DNA of 47,513 bases from Flavobacteriales bacterium (GTDB taxonomy: Bacteria > Bacteroidota > Bacteroidia > Flavobacteriales_D > Sanyastnellaceae): NCBI GenBank assembly GCA_002863145.1, contig PKDW01000006.1:1-47513 (forward strand), written 5' to 3'. Positions 1 through 8,397 of the stretch are shown one piece after another (the stretch's first letter is position 1; every line of letters begins with the position of its first letter). The position numbers were made by a program, and so were the translations under genes. Below the pieces are notes generated by a model. That model was given only the letters and a program-made list of their open reading frames with translations, did not search any database and was not told the origin of the DNA.

Positions 1-216
1 TTCCGACACGCGCTGCTCGATGGCCTGCTTCAGGGTGTTGAGCATGGGGCCGATTTCGCGCTTTTGGTCTCCAGGGACCTCTTTGAACGCCGCCATTAAA
101 TCCTTCACCTTCCCCTTACGTCCCAAATAGGCGACGCGGAAATTCTCCACGGCCTCGGGGCTGACCAACTCCACGCCGGCCACCTCGGCCAGCATCTGTT
201 GAATGCGTTCTTTCAT
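1..216 (-). CDS. pheS: Phenylalanyl-tRNA synthetase alpha subunit, N-terminal part (cut by window edge)
   Basis: Seventy-two codons are visible from the ATG to the window edge, without a stop. The peptide has the N-terminal coiled-coil pattern of PheS, with LGRKGKVKDLM (residues 31-41) and the GPMLNTLK motif near residue 60. The family charges tRNA-Phe as an alpha2beta2 enzyme with PheT, and the catalytic domain lies outside the window. The gene sits 13 bp after a cyclophilin gene on the same strand and is probably cotranscribed with it. The partner pheT is about 1.8 kb away on the opposite strand, so this is not a pheST operon. Confidence 0.85.
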   Translation of the reverse strand, partial: MKERIQQMLAEVAGVELVSPEAVENFRVAYLGRKGKVKDLMAAFKEVPGDQKREIGPMLNTLKQAIEQRVSE

Positions 217-229
217 GGCTGGACGTGGC

Positions 230-1012
230 TCAGTTGAGGCGCTTCATGCTCATCACGACGTCTTCCAGCGGTCGATCGCCCCGGCGACGGTCAGTGGGCA
301 CTGCAGCGATGCTGTCGATGATGTCCAAACCTTCCACGACGTATCCAAACACGGTGTACTGCATGTCCAAGAAAGGGGTTCCGCCGACCGTCTTGTACAT
401 CTCTCGCGCTTCGTCCGAATACACGAATTGTCCGTTTTCAACGTTCGCCAATCCATTGCCGTATTCCATGGAGAAATTGGCAATTCGACCCTCGATGCCC
501 GACATTTCATTGTCGCTGAAGGGACGGCCCTGCACCAAATAGAACTGGCTGCCTGAGCTGCGACGTTCGGGGTTCACGTTGTCGCCCTGGCGCGCCGCCG
601 AAAGGGCTCCCTTAAAGTGCAACAAGTCTGGACGAATCTCAGCTTCCACAGTGTAACCTGGGCCACCGCTTCCGAGGCGCGCGTTGGCATCCGCACCCTT
701 GCTTTGTGGGTCGCCGCCTTGCACCATGAACTCGCGGATGACGCGGTGAAAAAGCAAACTGTCGTAAAACTGCTCGTTCACGAGCTTGAGGAAGTTGTCG
801 CGGTGTTGTGGCGTGGAGTCGCTGAGTTGGACAATCATGGAACCAAACTTGGTTTCGATTTCCACACGCGCACGTTGGCTGGAGGTCATGCCTTGTTTGG
901 CCTTGTCCGATTCACATCCACTCGCGGACATCAACAAAATGGACAGAGACGCCACGAATAAGCTGGCGAAGGTGGAGGAACCCAGAAGGCGCATTTGCAG
1001 TTTTTTCATCAT
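230..1012 (-). CDS. Cyclophilin-type peptidyl-prolyl cis-trans isomerase, lipoprotein
   Basis: A 260-residue protein that catalyses cis-trans isomerisation of prolyl bonds, probably on periplasmic or outer-membrane proteins. Residues 1-32 form a lipoprotein signal with Cys33 (SASGC) as the likely lipidated residue. The cyclophilin core begins near residue 50 and contains FHRVIREFMVQGGDP, with the catalytic Arg, and SGSQFYLVQG. A family-typical insertion separates these from the final strand (YTVFGYVVEGLDIID). A good -7 box (TATTTTTG, 1029-1036) lies 16 nt upstream. pheS follows after 13 bp. The ATGATG start leaves a second possible Met one codon later. Confidence 0.88.
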   Translation of the reverse strand: MMKKLQMRLLGSSTFASLFVASLSILLMSASGCESDKAKQGMTSSQRARVEIETKFGSMIVQLSDSTPQHRDNFLKLVNEQFYDSLLFHRVIREFMVQGGDPQSKGADANARLGSGGPGYTVEAEIRPDLLHFKGALSAARQGDNVNPERRSSGSQFYLVQGRPFSDNEMSGIEGRIANFSMEYGNGLANVENGQFVYSDEAREMYKTVGGTPFLDMQYTVFGYVVEGLDIIDSIAAVPTDRRRGDRPLEDVVMSMKRLN

Positions 1013-1028
1013 CTTTGAAGTCTGACGT

Positions 1029-1036
1029 CAAAAATA
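1029..1036 (-). promoter_or_regulatory. Putative -7 box of the cyclophilin-pheS operon
   Basis: Reading TATTTTTG on the minus strand, a full match to the Bacteroidota -7 consensus TAnnTTTG, 16 nt before the start codon. No convincing -33 TTG is seen. Confidence 0.55.
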
Positions 1037-1062
1037 GACGCCAGTGCAGACACGACACGCTC

Positions 1063-1443
1063 ATGAATCGCTTTTTCTCCCTTGCCTTGACCGCCGCTGC
1101 CGGATTGCTCCTCGCCGGATGTTACGAAATGGATGAAACCGTCGCCAACGTTTATGTGGTGCGGATGGAAGCCGGAGAAGAAATTCCTGTTTCGGATGCC
1201 GAAGTGCGCCTCTACGCCCTCGGTTCCTTGGACGACGACTTCGTAGGCGAGCCGCGGTTTGACACCACCCAAGTGACGACCAACGAAGGCTTCACCTCCT
1301 TCAACTTTTCCAGCTACTACGTGGCGGGACAAGCGGGGTTTGCCGTGCTTGATGTCGAATGCACCAAGGGTTCGCTCGAAGGCAAAGGCCTTATCAAGAT
1401 TGAAGAGATGATGACCAACGAAGTCACCATCACCATGGAGTAA
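1063..1443 (+). CDS. Small putative lipoprotein of unknown function
   Basis: A 126-residue protein whose first 19 residues form a signal peptide ending in a canonical lipobox (LLAGC, Cys20). The ATG at 1063 is preferred to one at 1015 because it places the signal peptide at the N-terminus and keeps the start clear of the divergent cyclophilin gene. The mature part, about 106 residues, is acidic and strand-rich, with an early VANVYVVRME stretch and a late GFAVLDVEC stretch, compatible with a single beta-sandwich domain. No family was recognised. It is divergent from the cyclophilin gene and convergent with the next gene. Confidence 0.75.
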   Translation: MNRFFSLALTAAAGLLLAGCYEMDETVANVYVVRMEAGEEIPVSDAEVRLYALGSLDDDFVGEPRFDTTQVTTNEGFTSFNFSSYYVAGQAGFAVLDVECTKGSLEGKGLIKIEEMMTNEVTITME

Positions 1444-1476
1444 GCCTGCGCGCGACGCTCCCGCCCACTTGTCAGA

Positions 1477-1836
1477 TCACTCGTTTTCGGCGCCTTCGCG
1501 TCCGATCCATGCTGCGAAATAGTCGACAAGCGCGCGCTTCATCATGACCTCTTGTTCGTCTGAGGTCAACGGAGGAAGGGGTTCGCCAGACGAAAAATGC
1601 GGCCACCCGTCCTCGTCGACCCCTTCGCGCACGTAGTAGCCCAAGGGCTCGAGCAAGGTGCACACCCCCACGTGCATGAGGTCCATCTTCTCGTCCTTTT
1701 TGAAGCGCTTGGCGCCTTGTCCCGCTTCCTGCAACCCCACAGCGAACACCATGGACGTCACGTCCGGCTCTTCTCCGAACCGGTCCATCATGCGCTTCAC
1801 CAGCGTCTGCCAATCTCGCTCAAATGCGTAATCCAT
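1477..1836 (-). CDS. Conserved hypothetical small cytoplasmic protein
   Basis: A 119-residue soluble protein without signal peptide or membrane segment. The longer reading frame runs back through the terminator and into the tRNA-Pro gene, so the Met at 1836 (MDYAFERDW) is chosen. A box-like GAACTTTG (1843-1850) lies 6 nt upstream and resembles the promoter boxes seen elsewhere here, except that its first base is G. Notable stretches are MVFAVGLQEAGQG and MHVGVCTLLEPLGYY. The family was not recognised. It seems independent of the tRNA gene because a strong terminator lies between them. Confidence 0.7.
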   Translation of the reverse strand: MDYAFERDWQTLVKRMMDRFGEEPDVTSMVFAVGLQEAGQGAKRFKKDEKMDLMHVGVCTLLEPLGYYVREGVDEDGWPHFSSGEPLPPLTSDEQEVMMKRALVDYFAAWIGREGAENE

Positions 1837-1861
1837 GGAGGCCAAAGTTCTGAATGGGGAC

Positions 1862-1889
1862 AAAAAAAAGCCACGATTTTCGTGGCTTT
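1862..1889 (-). terminator. Rho-independent terminator of tRNA-Pro
   Basis: On the minus strand a 10-bp stem (AAAGCCACGA with TCGTGGCTTT) closes a 3-nt loop and runs into eight T residues. It starts about 5 nt beyond the tRNA 3' end. Confidence 0.85.
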
Positions 1890-1893
1890 CTTG

Positions 1894-1966
1894 TCGGGAT
1901 GACTGGACTTGAACCAGCGACCACACGTCCCCCAGACGCGTACTCTACCAACTGAGCTACATCCCG
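1894..1966 (-). tRNA. tRNA-Pro(GGG)
   Basis: The minus strand folds as a full cloverleaf. The acceptor is CGGGATG/CATCCCG, the D arm has GCTC and AGTTGGTA, and the T arm has TTCAAGT closed by GCTGG/CCAGT. The anticodon stem CGCGT/ACGTG holds the loop CTGGGGG, giving anticodon GGG and therefore proline. The discriminator base is A. The next bases read CAA, so the CCA tail is not encoded and must be added by tRNA nucleotidyltransferase. It has its own promoter and terminator. Confidence 0.95.
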
Positions 1967-1977
1967 ATGGAGGGGTG

Positions 1978-1985
1978 CAAATGTA
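1978..1985 (-). promoter_or_regulatory. -7 box of tRNA-Pro
   Basis: TACATTTG on the minus strand, an exact TAnnTTTG match, ends 11 nt before the mature tRNA 5' end. A T-rich run lies about 19-23 nt further upstream where the -33 element belongs. Confidence 0.7.
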
Positions 1986-2022
1986 GGTGATTTTCTTCCA
2001 CAGAAAAAGCCACAGAACAAAG

Positions 2023-2030
2023 TAGATTTG
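2023..2030 (+). promoter_or_regulatory. -7 box of pheT
   Basis: TAGATTTG matches TAnnTTTG exactly. It lies 34 nt before the ATG at 2065 and only 1 nt before the alternative ATG at 2032, which supports the later start. It is divergent from the tRNA-Pro promoter. Confidence 0.65.
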
Positions 2031-2064
2031 CATGAGCGCATTTGGCCATCAACCCACAACTCCC

Positions 2065-4545
2065 ATGAAGATTTCAGCCCGTTGGATCCAGCAGTTGTTT
2101 CCGTTTGACGTTTCCGTCGAACAGGCGGCCCAAGTCTTGACGGCCACAGGCCTCGAAGTGGAAGGCGTGGAACACGTCGAGGACGTTCCTGGCGGCCTCG
2201 CAGGGGTCGTGGTGGGCCACGTGACCTCGGTCGCACCTCACCCCAATGCGGACCGGCTTCGGTGTTGCAAGGTGGACGTCGGAACCGACGTGCTCGACAT
2301 CGTCTGTGGTGCGAGCAACGTGGCAGAAGGACAAAAGGTCCCCGTCGCCACGGTGGGATGCTCCCTTCACCCTGCCGAAGGCGAGCCGTTCAAAATCAAG
2401 AAAGGGAAAATCCGAGGCGAGGTGTCTCTGGGCATGATCTGTGCCGAAGACGAATTGGGCCTCGGCGCGAACCACGACGGCATTCTCGTGCTCGATGACG
2501 CAGCAGAGGTGGGACAACCCCTGGCTGAATTCATCGGCTTGGAAGGAGACGACGTCATCGAAATTGGGTTGACACCCAACCGCAACGATGCCATGGGGCA
2601 TTGGGGGGTGGCCCGCGACTTGCGGTCCGGACTGATGCACGGCACCATCGACGGAGTCGGCCCCATGGAAGTGGGACCGTTGACCCTCCCCGAAACCACC
2701 TCGCTGGACGAGGCCTTGGCCCACGGCTGCAGCGTTGCCCTCGACGTGCAAGCCCCAGAAGACTGCCCGCATTACCTGGCCGTGGAGTTGCACAACGTCA
2801 CGGTGGCGCCAAGCCCGGACTGGGCCCAAAAGCAATTGCGCGCCATTGGCGTGCAGCCCATCAACAACGTGGTGGACGCCACCAACCTGGTGCTGCATGA
2901 GTTTGGCAATCCGCTTCACGCATTTGACCTCGCCAAGATTGAGGGGGGGCAGGTGGTTGTTCGGAAGGCCACGGCGAACGAGCTGTTCGTGACGTTGGAT
3001 GACCAGGCCCGGGAACTGGATGCGAAAGACTTGGTGATCGCCGACCACAAGGCCCCCATGTGCCTCGCAGGAGTGTACGGTGGCATGCACAGCGGCGTCA
3101 GTGAAGGCACGGCCTCCGTGTTGCTTGAGGCCGCCTGGTTCCACCCGGTGACTGTGCGAAAGACCGCCAAACGTCACACCCTCAGCACCGACGCCAGCTT
3201 CCGCTTTGAGCGTGGCGTCGATCCAGCCTCCGTCCGGTTGGCCGCTGAACGCTGCGTCCGTTTGTTGCAAGAATGGGCCGGCGCGGAGGTCCAAGGCGCC
3301 GTCGAGTTTAAGGGGACACCACGGGTGGAAAATGCCACCGTGGAATTGAAGTTGTCTTGGCTCTTTGGGTTCCTCGGCACGACCATCGATGAGGCGCGTC
3401 TGACGTCCATCCTGATGTCGCTTGACATCGAGGTGTCGACACGCACCGAAGACCTTTGGACCCTCCACGTGCCAGCGTACCGAAGCGACGTCACCCGCCC
3501 GGCAGACGTTGCCGAGGAGGTGCTGCGCATTCATGGCTTTGACCACGTGCCTCTTCCCGAGCGCATGACCGGCACCCTCGAGATTCCAGCCAAGCCCAAC
3601 CGCGAGGATGTGCTGTTTGGCTGGCGAGAGCTGCTGGTCAGTTTGGGGTTCACCGAAATCATGTCCAATTCGTTGACGAAGGCTTCGTACGCGGAGCTCG
3701 TGGTGGACCGCGATTTGGACCCTGCCGCAAGCGTGCACATGCTCAACCCCCTGAGCAATGACCTGGGCACGATGCGTCAAAGCTTGGTGTTTCAGGGATT
3801 GGAAGCCATCGCTCGGAACACCAACCACAAGCAACCCGACTTGCGCTTGTTCGAATTTGGTCGGACGTACACGAAGGGAAGTCAGGAGGACGGAAGCGAC
3901 CGCTACATCGAAAAGGAGCACCTCAGCATGTGGGTGACGGGGCGTTCTTTCCCCGAGTCTTGGAACCGCCCCAAGGGCAAAGAGGGCCAGTCCGATCTGT
4001 TCACCCTGAAGCATGCGGTGGAAACGCTCCTCGAACGCGTGGGGCTGACCGTTGTGGCCGACGTTGAACCCTCGGCCGATGGGCTGCTGGCGGAAGGCGT
4101 CTTGTTGCGTCACCGCAACGGCAACGAAGTCGGACGTTGGGGCATGGTTCAACCTTCTGTGGCCTCGGCCTGTGGGGTGGACGAGCCAGTGTTTTGGGCC
4201 GACTTCGATGTCGCTCAACTGTGGAAAGCCGTGAAAAAGCGGAAAGTCAAGGCCAAGGATTTGCCGAAGTTCCCCTCGGTGCGACGCGATTTGGCCTTGG
4301 TGGTCGACCGCAACATGACTTACGAGACGCTTCAACAAGCAGCGCTGGGCGCCGAGAAGAAGTTGCTTAAAAGCGTCACCTTGTTTGACGTGTACCAAGG
4401 CAAGGGCTTGGAGGAACATGAAAAGAGTTACGCGATGGCCTTCACGCTTCAGCATCCGGACGCGACGCTGAATGACAAACAAATTGAATCGGCCATGAGC
4501 CGCATCTTGGACTCACTTCAATCGGCCGGTGCACGCCTTCGCTAA
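2065..4545 (+). CDS. pheT: Phenylalanyl-tRNA synthetase beta subunit
   Basis: An 826-residue subunit of the alpha2beta2 enzyme that aminoacylates tRNA-Phe; the beta subunit binds tRNA and edits mischarged Tyr. The start MKISARWIQ is the family norm (MKIS.NWL), so the upstream ATG at 2032 was rejected. Domains in order: an OB-fold tRNA-binding domain near residues 40-150 (VGHVTSVAPHPNADRLRCCKV), B3/B4 and B5 regions in the middle, a catalytic-like core with SNSLTKASYAEL near 535, and a C-terminal ferredoxin-fold anticodon-binding domain beginning at PSVRRDLALVVDR. The length is normal for bacteria. pheS lies on the other strand. The next gene starts 3 bp downstream, so it is probably cotranscribed. 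Confidence 0.96.
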   Translation: MKISARWIQQLFPFDVSVEQAAQVLTATGLEVEGVEHVEDVPGGLAGVVVGHVTSVAPHPNADRLRCCKVDVGTDVLDIVCGASNVAEGQKVPVATVGCSLHPAEGEPFKIKKGKIRGEVSLGMICAEDELGLGANHDGILVLDDAAEVGQPLAEFIGLEGDDVIEIGLTPNRNDAMGHWGVARDLRSGLMHGTIDGVGPMEVGPLTLPETTSLDEALAHGCSVALDVQAPEDCPHYLAVELHNVTVAPSPDWAQKQLRAIGVQPINNVVDATNLVLHEFGNPLHAFDLAKIEGGQVVVRKATANELFVTLDDQARELDAKDLVIADHKAPMCLAGVYGGMHSGVSEGTASVLLEAAWFHPVTVRKTAKRHTLSTDASFRFERGVDPASVRLAAERCVRLLQEWAGAEVQGAVEFKGTPRVENATVELKLSWLFGFLGTTIDEARLTSILMSLDIEVSTRTEDLWTLHVPAYRSDVTRPADVAEEVLRIHGFDHVPLPERMTGTLEIPAKPNREDVLFGWRELLVSLGFTEIMSNSLTKASYAELVVDRDLDPAASVHMLNPLSNDLGTMRQSLVFQGLEAIARNTNHKQPDLRLFEFGRTYTKGSQEDGSDRYIEKEHLSMWVTGRSFPESWNRPKGKEGQSDLFTLKHAVETLLERVGLTVVADVEPSADGLLAEGVLLRHRNGNEVGRWGMVQPSVASACGVDEPVFWADFDVAQLWKAVKKRKVKAKDLPKFPSVRRDLALVVDRNMTYETLQQAALGAEKKLLKSVTLFDVYQGKGLEEHEKSYAMAFTLQHPDATLNDKQIESAMSRILDSLQSAGARLR

Positions 4546-4548
4546 ATC

Positions 4549-5877
4549 ATGAGATCACGTCCTATCCTCCATCCGCCCATTCAGGTTTCCCACCTGTATT
4601 ACCGCTTGACACGCATCTTGGTCTGGGGAGGCATCACCCGTTATTTCAGCATCAGCGGGGTGGATGACTTCGAGGGCTTGCCGGCTCCAGGAACCCCTGC
4701 CATTTTCATCGGCAATCACCAAAATGGACTGATGGACCCGATGCCGTTTTCCGGCTTTGTGCCGCAACAAATTCATTGGCTGACAAGGGCAGACGTGTTT
4801 TGGAATCCCGTGGCGAGGCACATCCTCTGGGGGTACAACCAAATGCCGGTGTACCGTCAGCGCGACCGCGTCGACCAACTTCGAGAACGCAACGACGTCA
4901 TTTTCGATGCGTGTGTGGACCGCATGCATGCGGGGGCGGCGATGGGCATTTTCCCCGAAGGCAATCACAACCCCTTTCCCTCGCTTCGCGCGTTGAAAGG
5001 GGGATTGGCGGAGATGTTGGCCCGGGCCGCGCGACGCCATCCAGAATTGAAGTCCATTCAATTGGTGCCCATCGGATTGGACTACGAACACTATTTGGAT
5101 TGGCGACGTCGGTTCCGTGTTCGCGCCGGCCAAGCCATTCCATTCGCAGATTTGCTGAATGAGGACGGCACCATCGACAAGCCCGCCATGAACGTACGCG
5201 TTCGTGAGGCCTTCAGGCGCATCATGGTGGATTTGCAACCCGAGGATGCACAACCCCATTTGCATCCCGCCCTGCGTGCACACCGCACCACCGAAATGTC
5301 CCAAGAAGTTTGGAAACCATTCACAGCAAAACTCGCGGCTTGGGAGAAGCGATGGACGGAGGACGAAAATTGGAGCCAGCGTGTCAAAGACACGCATGCC
5401 CAATGGCAAGAAGCGTGGACAGAGGCTGGATCGCCTGGACGACCTGAAGCATGGGGCACAAGCACAGAAGGCATCCGGAAGTCCAAACCTTGGGCTGCGT
5501 GGTTGCACCCGCTCGCCATGTTGGCCAACCTGCCCACCTATCCGGCGCAGTGGTTCGTCACGCGCTACGTGGACAAGGCGGTCAAGAACGTCGAGTTTGT
5601 GCCCACGATGCGACTGGGCATGGGCATTGTGCTGTTTCCCCTTTGGTGGTTCCTGCTGTCCATCGTCGCGGGGCTGATTGCGCCCGCGGGATGGGGATGG
5701 CTGACCGCGGGGGTGGTCTGGTTCTGGGGACAGGCGGGGTCACGCTTCCTTGCCTGGTCCATCACGCAAAAGCATGAACGTGCAGACGCCTTGGATGGTA
5801 AAGTATTCTGGCATGACTCCAGGCTGGCGAAGGTTCGTGATGCCTGGACAGCCTACTTGAAGGCGGTGAACAACTGA
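4549..5877 (+). CDS. PlsC-like 1-acyl-glycerol-3-phosphate acyltransferase family protein with C-terminal membrane segments
   Basis: A 442-residue protein with the glycerolipid acyltransferase fold in its first half. Motif I is NHQNGLMD (Asn56, His57, Asp63) and motif III is FPEGNHN (residues 135-141). In family enzymes the His/Asp pair activates the glycerophosphate hydroxyl for transfer of an acyl chain from acyl-ACP or acyl-CoA. The His-Asp spacing is five residues rather than the classical four. Two hydrophobic segments near 356-375 and 378-397 probably anchor the protein in the inner membrane. The substrate cannot be told from sequence. It follows pheT after 3 bp and ends at a terminator. 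Confidence 0.85.
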   Translation: MRSRPILHPPIQVSHLYYRLTRILVWGGITRYFSISGVDDFEGLPAPGTPAIFIGNHQNGLMDPMPFSGFVPQQIHWLTRADVFWNPVARHILWGYNQMPVYRQRDRVDQLRERNDVIFDACVDRMHAGAAMGIFPEGNHNPFPSLRALKGGLAEMLARAARRHPELKSIQLVPIGLDYEHYLDWRRRFRVRAGQAIPFADLLNEDGTIDKPAMNVRVREAFRRIMVDLQPEDAQPHLHPALRAHRTTEMSQEVWKPFTAKLAAWEKRWTEDENWSQRVKDTHAQWQEAWTEAGSPGRPEAWGTSTEGIRKSKPWAAWLHPLAMLANLPTYPAQWFVTRYVDKAVKNVEFVPTMRLGMGIVLFPLWWFLLSIVAGLIAPAGWGWLTAGVVWFWGQAGSRFLAWSITQKHERADALDGKVFWHDSRLAKVRDAWTAYLKAVNN

Positions 5878-5879
5878 GG

Positions 5880-5909
5880 GGCGACAGCCTCCCCGAGGTC
5901 GCCTTTTTT
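5880..5909 (+). terminator. Rho-independent terminator after the acyltransferase gene
   Basis: The stem GGCGAC/GTCGCC, with further internal pairing CTC/GAG, is followed by six T residues. It begins 3 nt after the stop codon and separates the pheT transcript from the two-component genes. Confidence 0.8.
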
Positions 5910-5984
5910 GTCTCATCTTCGTATTAAGACAGGCTTCACATGTCCTTTACCTCCGATGAACATATCCGTGATGAACTTCGAGCC

Positions 5985-6662
5985 ATGGGCAAGCAACGCA
6001 TTCTGCTCGTTGACGACGAGCCAGACATCCTCGAATTCATCGAATACAACCTCGTCAAAGAAGGGTATGACGTTCACACGGCCGGCAACGGACGCGACGG
6101 CGTGGCCTTGGCCAAAAAGCTCCTTCCCGACTTGATTCTCCTCGACGTCATGATGCCCGAAATGGACGGTGTCGAAGCGTGCACGGAGATTCGTGAAGAC
6201 AAGTCCTTGGGACAGACCATTGTGGCCTTTTTGACCGCCCGCGGGGAAGACTACAGTCAAATCGCAGGTTTTGAGGCCGGTGCCGACGACTACATCCTCA
6301 AGCCGGTGAAACCGCGCGTTCTCTTGTCCCGAGTGCAGGCCCTGCTGCGCCGAAAGAAATCTGCAAGCTACGTGGGGGGCGATTACGACGGAACGGGACT
6401 GATGATTGACCCCGAACGCTACGTGGTCATTCACGACGGCAAGGAGATGTCCCTTCCCAAGAAAGAATTCGAGTTGCTCAGTTTGCTGGCGTCCCAGCCC
6501 GGTCGGGTGTTCAGCCGCGAAAACATCCTCGCGAGTGTGTGGGGCACCGATGTGGTGGTGGGCGACCGCACCATCGACGTGCACATCCGCAAGCTTCGGG
6601 AAAAGTTGGGCGAGCATTATTTCAAAACCGTCAAAGGTGTCGGGTACAAATTTGTCGGTTGA
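5985..6662 (+). CDS. OmpR/PhoB-type two-component response regulator
   Basis: A 225-residue DNA-binding response regulator. The receiver domain shows the acidic pair Asp10/Asp11 (LLVDDEPDI), the phosphoacceptor Asp54 in LILLDVMMPEMDG, Thr84 and Lys106 (YILKPVKP). The C-terminal winged helix carries KKEFELLSLLASQPGRVFSR, TIDVHIRKLREKL and the final KTVKGVGYKFV. An in-frame ATG at 5940 would add 15 residues. The ATG at 5985 is preferred because it gives the usual short lead before the first strand. A weak box (TACCTCCG, 5948-5955) lies between the two candidates. The kinase gene overlaps its stop codon by one base. The phosphate-type (PhoB) assignment is by resemblance only. Confidence 0.92.
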   Translation: MGKQRILLVDDEPDILEFIEYNLVKEGYDVHTAGNGRDGVALAKKLLPDLILLDVMMPEMDGVEACTEIREDKSLGQTIVAFLTARGEDYSQIAGFEAGADDYILKPVKPRVLLSRVQALLRRKKSASYVGGDYDGTGLMIDPERYVVIHDGKEMSLPKKEFELLSLLASQPGRVFSRENILASVWGTDVVVGDRTIDVHIRKLREKLGEHYFKTVKGVGYKFVG

Positions 6663-7705
6663 TGGCGGGTCAAAGTCCGCGCTCTGTCTCAATCCAAGCA
6701 GGTACAGCCGTAGGCTTGCTGACCTTGTTCGCCGTGGGAATTGCCCTGCGGACGGACAATGTAAGTGACCAGTGGTGGCTTCCGCCCCTCTCTGGACTTG
6801 TGGTCGGCGGGGTCTGCTACATGCTCGTCTACCGACAAGTGGGCGTCTACATCCAGGAACGCGTTCGCATCATCTACAAGACCATTCGTCGTTTCAAAGG
6901 ATCGAGCAGCAACCTGAACCTCGACATGAGCAGCGACATCGTGGAGCAGGTCAACCAAGATGTCATGGCTTGGGCCGAATCTCAAATTGACGAAATCACC
7001 AACCTCCGGGAGACGGACACGTTTCGGAAAGAATTCATCGGCAACCTGGCCCATGAATTGAAAACGCCCATCTTCAACATCCAAGGCTTCATCCTCACCC
7101 TGTTGGAAGGGGGCATGGAAGACCCCGAAATCAACCGGAAATTTCTGTTGAAGGCGGCCAAAAATGTCGATCGCATGTCGGGTCTTCTCGAAGACCTTGA
7201 CGTCATCACGAAAATGGAAGCCGGCAACCTCGACATCGAGTTGGTGCCTTTTGACTTGCTCGACATTTTGCGTGAAACCATCGAGAGTCTCGAACCCAAA
7301 GCCAAGCGCAACAACATCGAGTTGCGCATCACCAAAGGCATGGATGGCTCCAAAGTGATGGTCCTCGGCGATGCCGCCAAACTCGTTCAGGTCTTGACCA
7401 ACCTCATCGTCAACAGCATCAACTACGGCAACGAAGGGGGACAGACAGTGGTGCGCTACTACGACGCCGAAGACAGCATTTTGGTGGAAGTCGCAGACAC
7501 AGGCATTGGCATTCGGGAAGAACACTTGCCGCGGGTGTTCGAGCGATTCTATCGGGTGGACAAATCGCGTTCTCGCCATGCAGGCGGCTCGGGCTTGGGG
7601 TTGGCCATTTGCAAGCACATCATTGAGACGCACGGCCAAACCATCAACGTGCGCAGCACTTACGGCGAGGGATCAACGTTCAGCTTCACGCTGGAGAAGG
7701 CCTGA
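6662..7705 (+). CDS. PhoR-like sensor histidine kinase
   Basis: A 347-residue membrane kinase paired with the preceding regulator; the TGATG junction overlaps by one base, which favours translational coupling. Two transmembrane segments lie near residues 12-30 and 39-57 with almost no periplasmic loop, so the signal is probably sensed in the membrane or by a partner. The phosphoacceptor is His131 in LAHELKTPIFNIQGF. The ATP-binding domain has the N box (NLIVNSINYG), G1 (DTGIGI), the F box (FERFYRVDKSRSR) and G2 (GSGLGLAIC). There is no PAS domain. The last 33 bases overlap the 3' end of the opposite-strand hydrolase gene. Confidence 0.92.
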   Translation: MAGQSPRSVSIQAGTAVGLLTLFAVGIALRTDNVSDQWWLPPLSGLVVGGVCYMLVYRQVGVYIQERVRIIYKTIRRFKGSSSNLNLDMSSDIVEQVNQDVMAWAESQIDEITNLRETDTFRKEFIGNLAHELKTPIFNIQGFILTLLEGGMEDPEINRKFLLKAAKNVDRMSGLLEDLDVITKMEAGNLDIELVPFDLLDILRETIESLEPKAKRNNIELRITKGMDGSKVMVLGDAAKLVQVLTNLIVNSINYGNEGGQTVVRYYDAEDSILVEVADTGIGIREEHLPRVFERFYRVDKSRSRHAGGSGLGLAICKHIIETHGQTINVRSTYGEGSTFSFTLEKA

Positions 7706-8344
7706 CCCCGCCGCATTCACAAAGGGATTGCCTTGTTTCTCCGCGCCCACTGTGGTGGCCCCTCCGTGACCAGGCCACACCACCATGTCGTCGGGCAACG
7801 TGTAGAATTGAGTCAGGATGCTTGTCACCAAATCCGGGGCGTGGCTGCCGGGCAGGTCAGTTCGGCCGATGCTTCCCTCAAACAACACGTCGCCACCGAT
7901 CGTCCACCCGTGCTCGTGGCACACAAAGGCCACATGGCCCGGCGCATGACCCGGGACAAACCGCACCTCAAGCTGCGCTTGGCCACAGTCGATGACCTCC
8001 CCCGGCACCAAATCCATCACCACGTCCGGCAGAGGATCCATGGAAACCCCATACATCTGGGCCGCAATGGGGCCGCGACGGTACGTCTCTTCATCAAGGG
8101 GATGCATGCGCGGAGGCAGTCCGTACGTGTCCTTCATCCACTGGCATCCCATGACGTGGTCGAGGTGGCCGTGCGTCAACAACACCTGGGCCGGTTGCCC
8201 GCCCAAGGAGTCGCAGATGCGTTGAAATGCCTCTCTTTCCTGCGGTGAGGCCATGCCCGGATCGACCACCGTCAATGAACCATTTCCGTGATCCACAACA
8301 TAGGTTTGCTCTCCAAACACGTTGCATGTAAGTGGTTGCACCAT
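7673..8344 (-). CDS. Metallo-beta-lactamase-fold hydrolase (glyoxalase II-like)
   Basis: A 223-residue cytoplasmic hydrolase. The metal site motif THGHLDH is complete (His58, His60, Asp62, His63), followed by VPGHAPGH (His133), GGDVLF (Asp152) and VWPGHG (His193). The family hydrolyses thioesters such as hydroxyacylglutathione or related substrates; the natural substrate is unknown. Met at 8344 is used because the longer frame runs into the divergent gene. The terminal GNPFV motif is typical of the family. The gene's 3' end overlaps the histidine kinase gene convergently by 33 bp. Confidence 0.88.
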   Translation of the reverse strand: MVQPLTCNVFGEQTYVVDHGNGSLTVVDPGMASPQEREAFQRICDSLGGQPAQVLLTHGHLDHVMGCQWMKDTYGLPPRMHPLDEETYRRGPIAAQMYGVSMDPLPDVVMDLVPGEVIDCGQAQLEVRFVPGHAPGHVAFVCHEHGWTIGGDVLFEGSIGRTDLPGSHAPDLVTSILTQFYTLPDDMVVWPGHGGATTVGAEKQGNPFVNAAGSGLLQREAER

Positions 8345-8397
8345 GGGGCGTAATTTCGGGAAGAATGTTTGGCCTCCTCCATCTTCTCCCTCTTGAA

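Noticed and set aside
2074-4482. 802-codon open frame antisense to pheT
   Set aside because: Translation is His/Gln/Arg-rich with no family motif. Long antisense frames are expected in GC-rich genes with this codon bias, and pheT is unambiguous.
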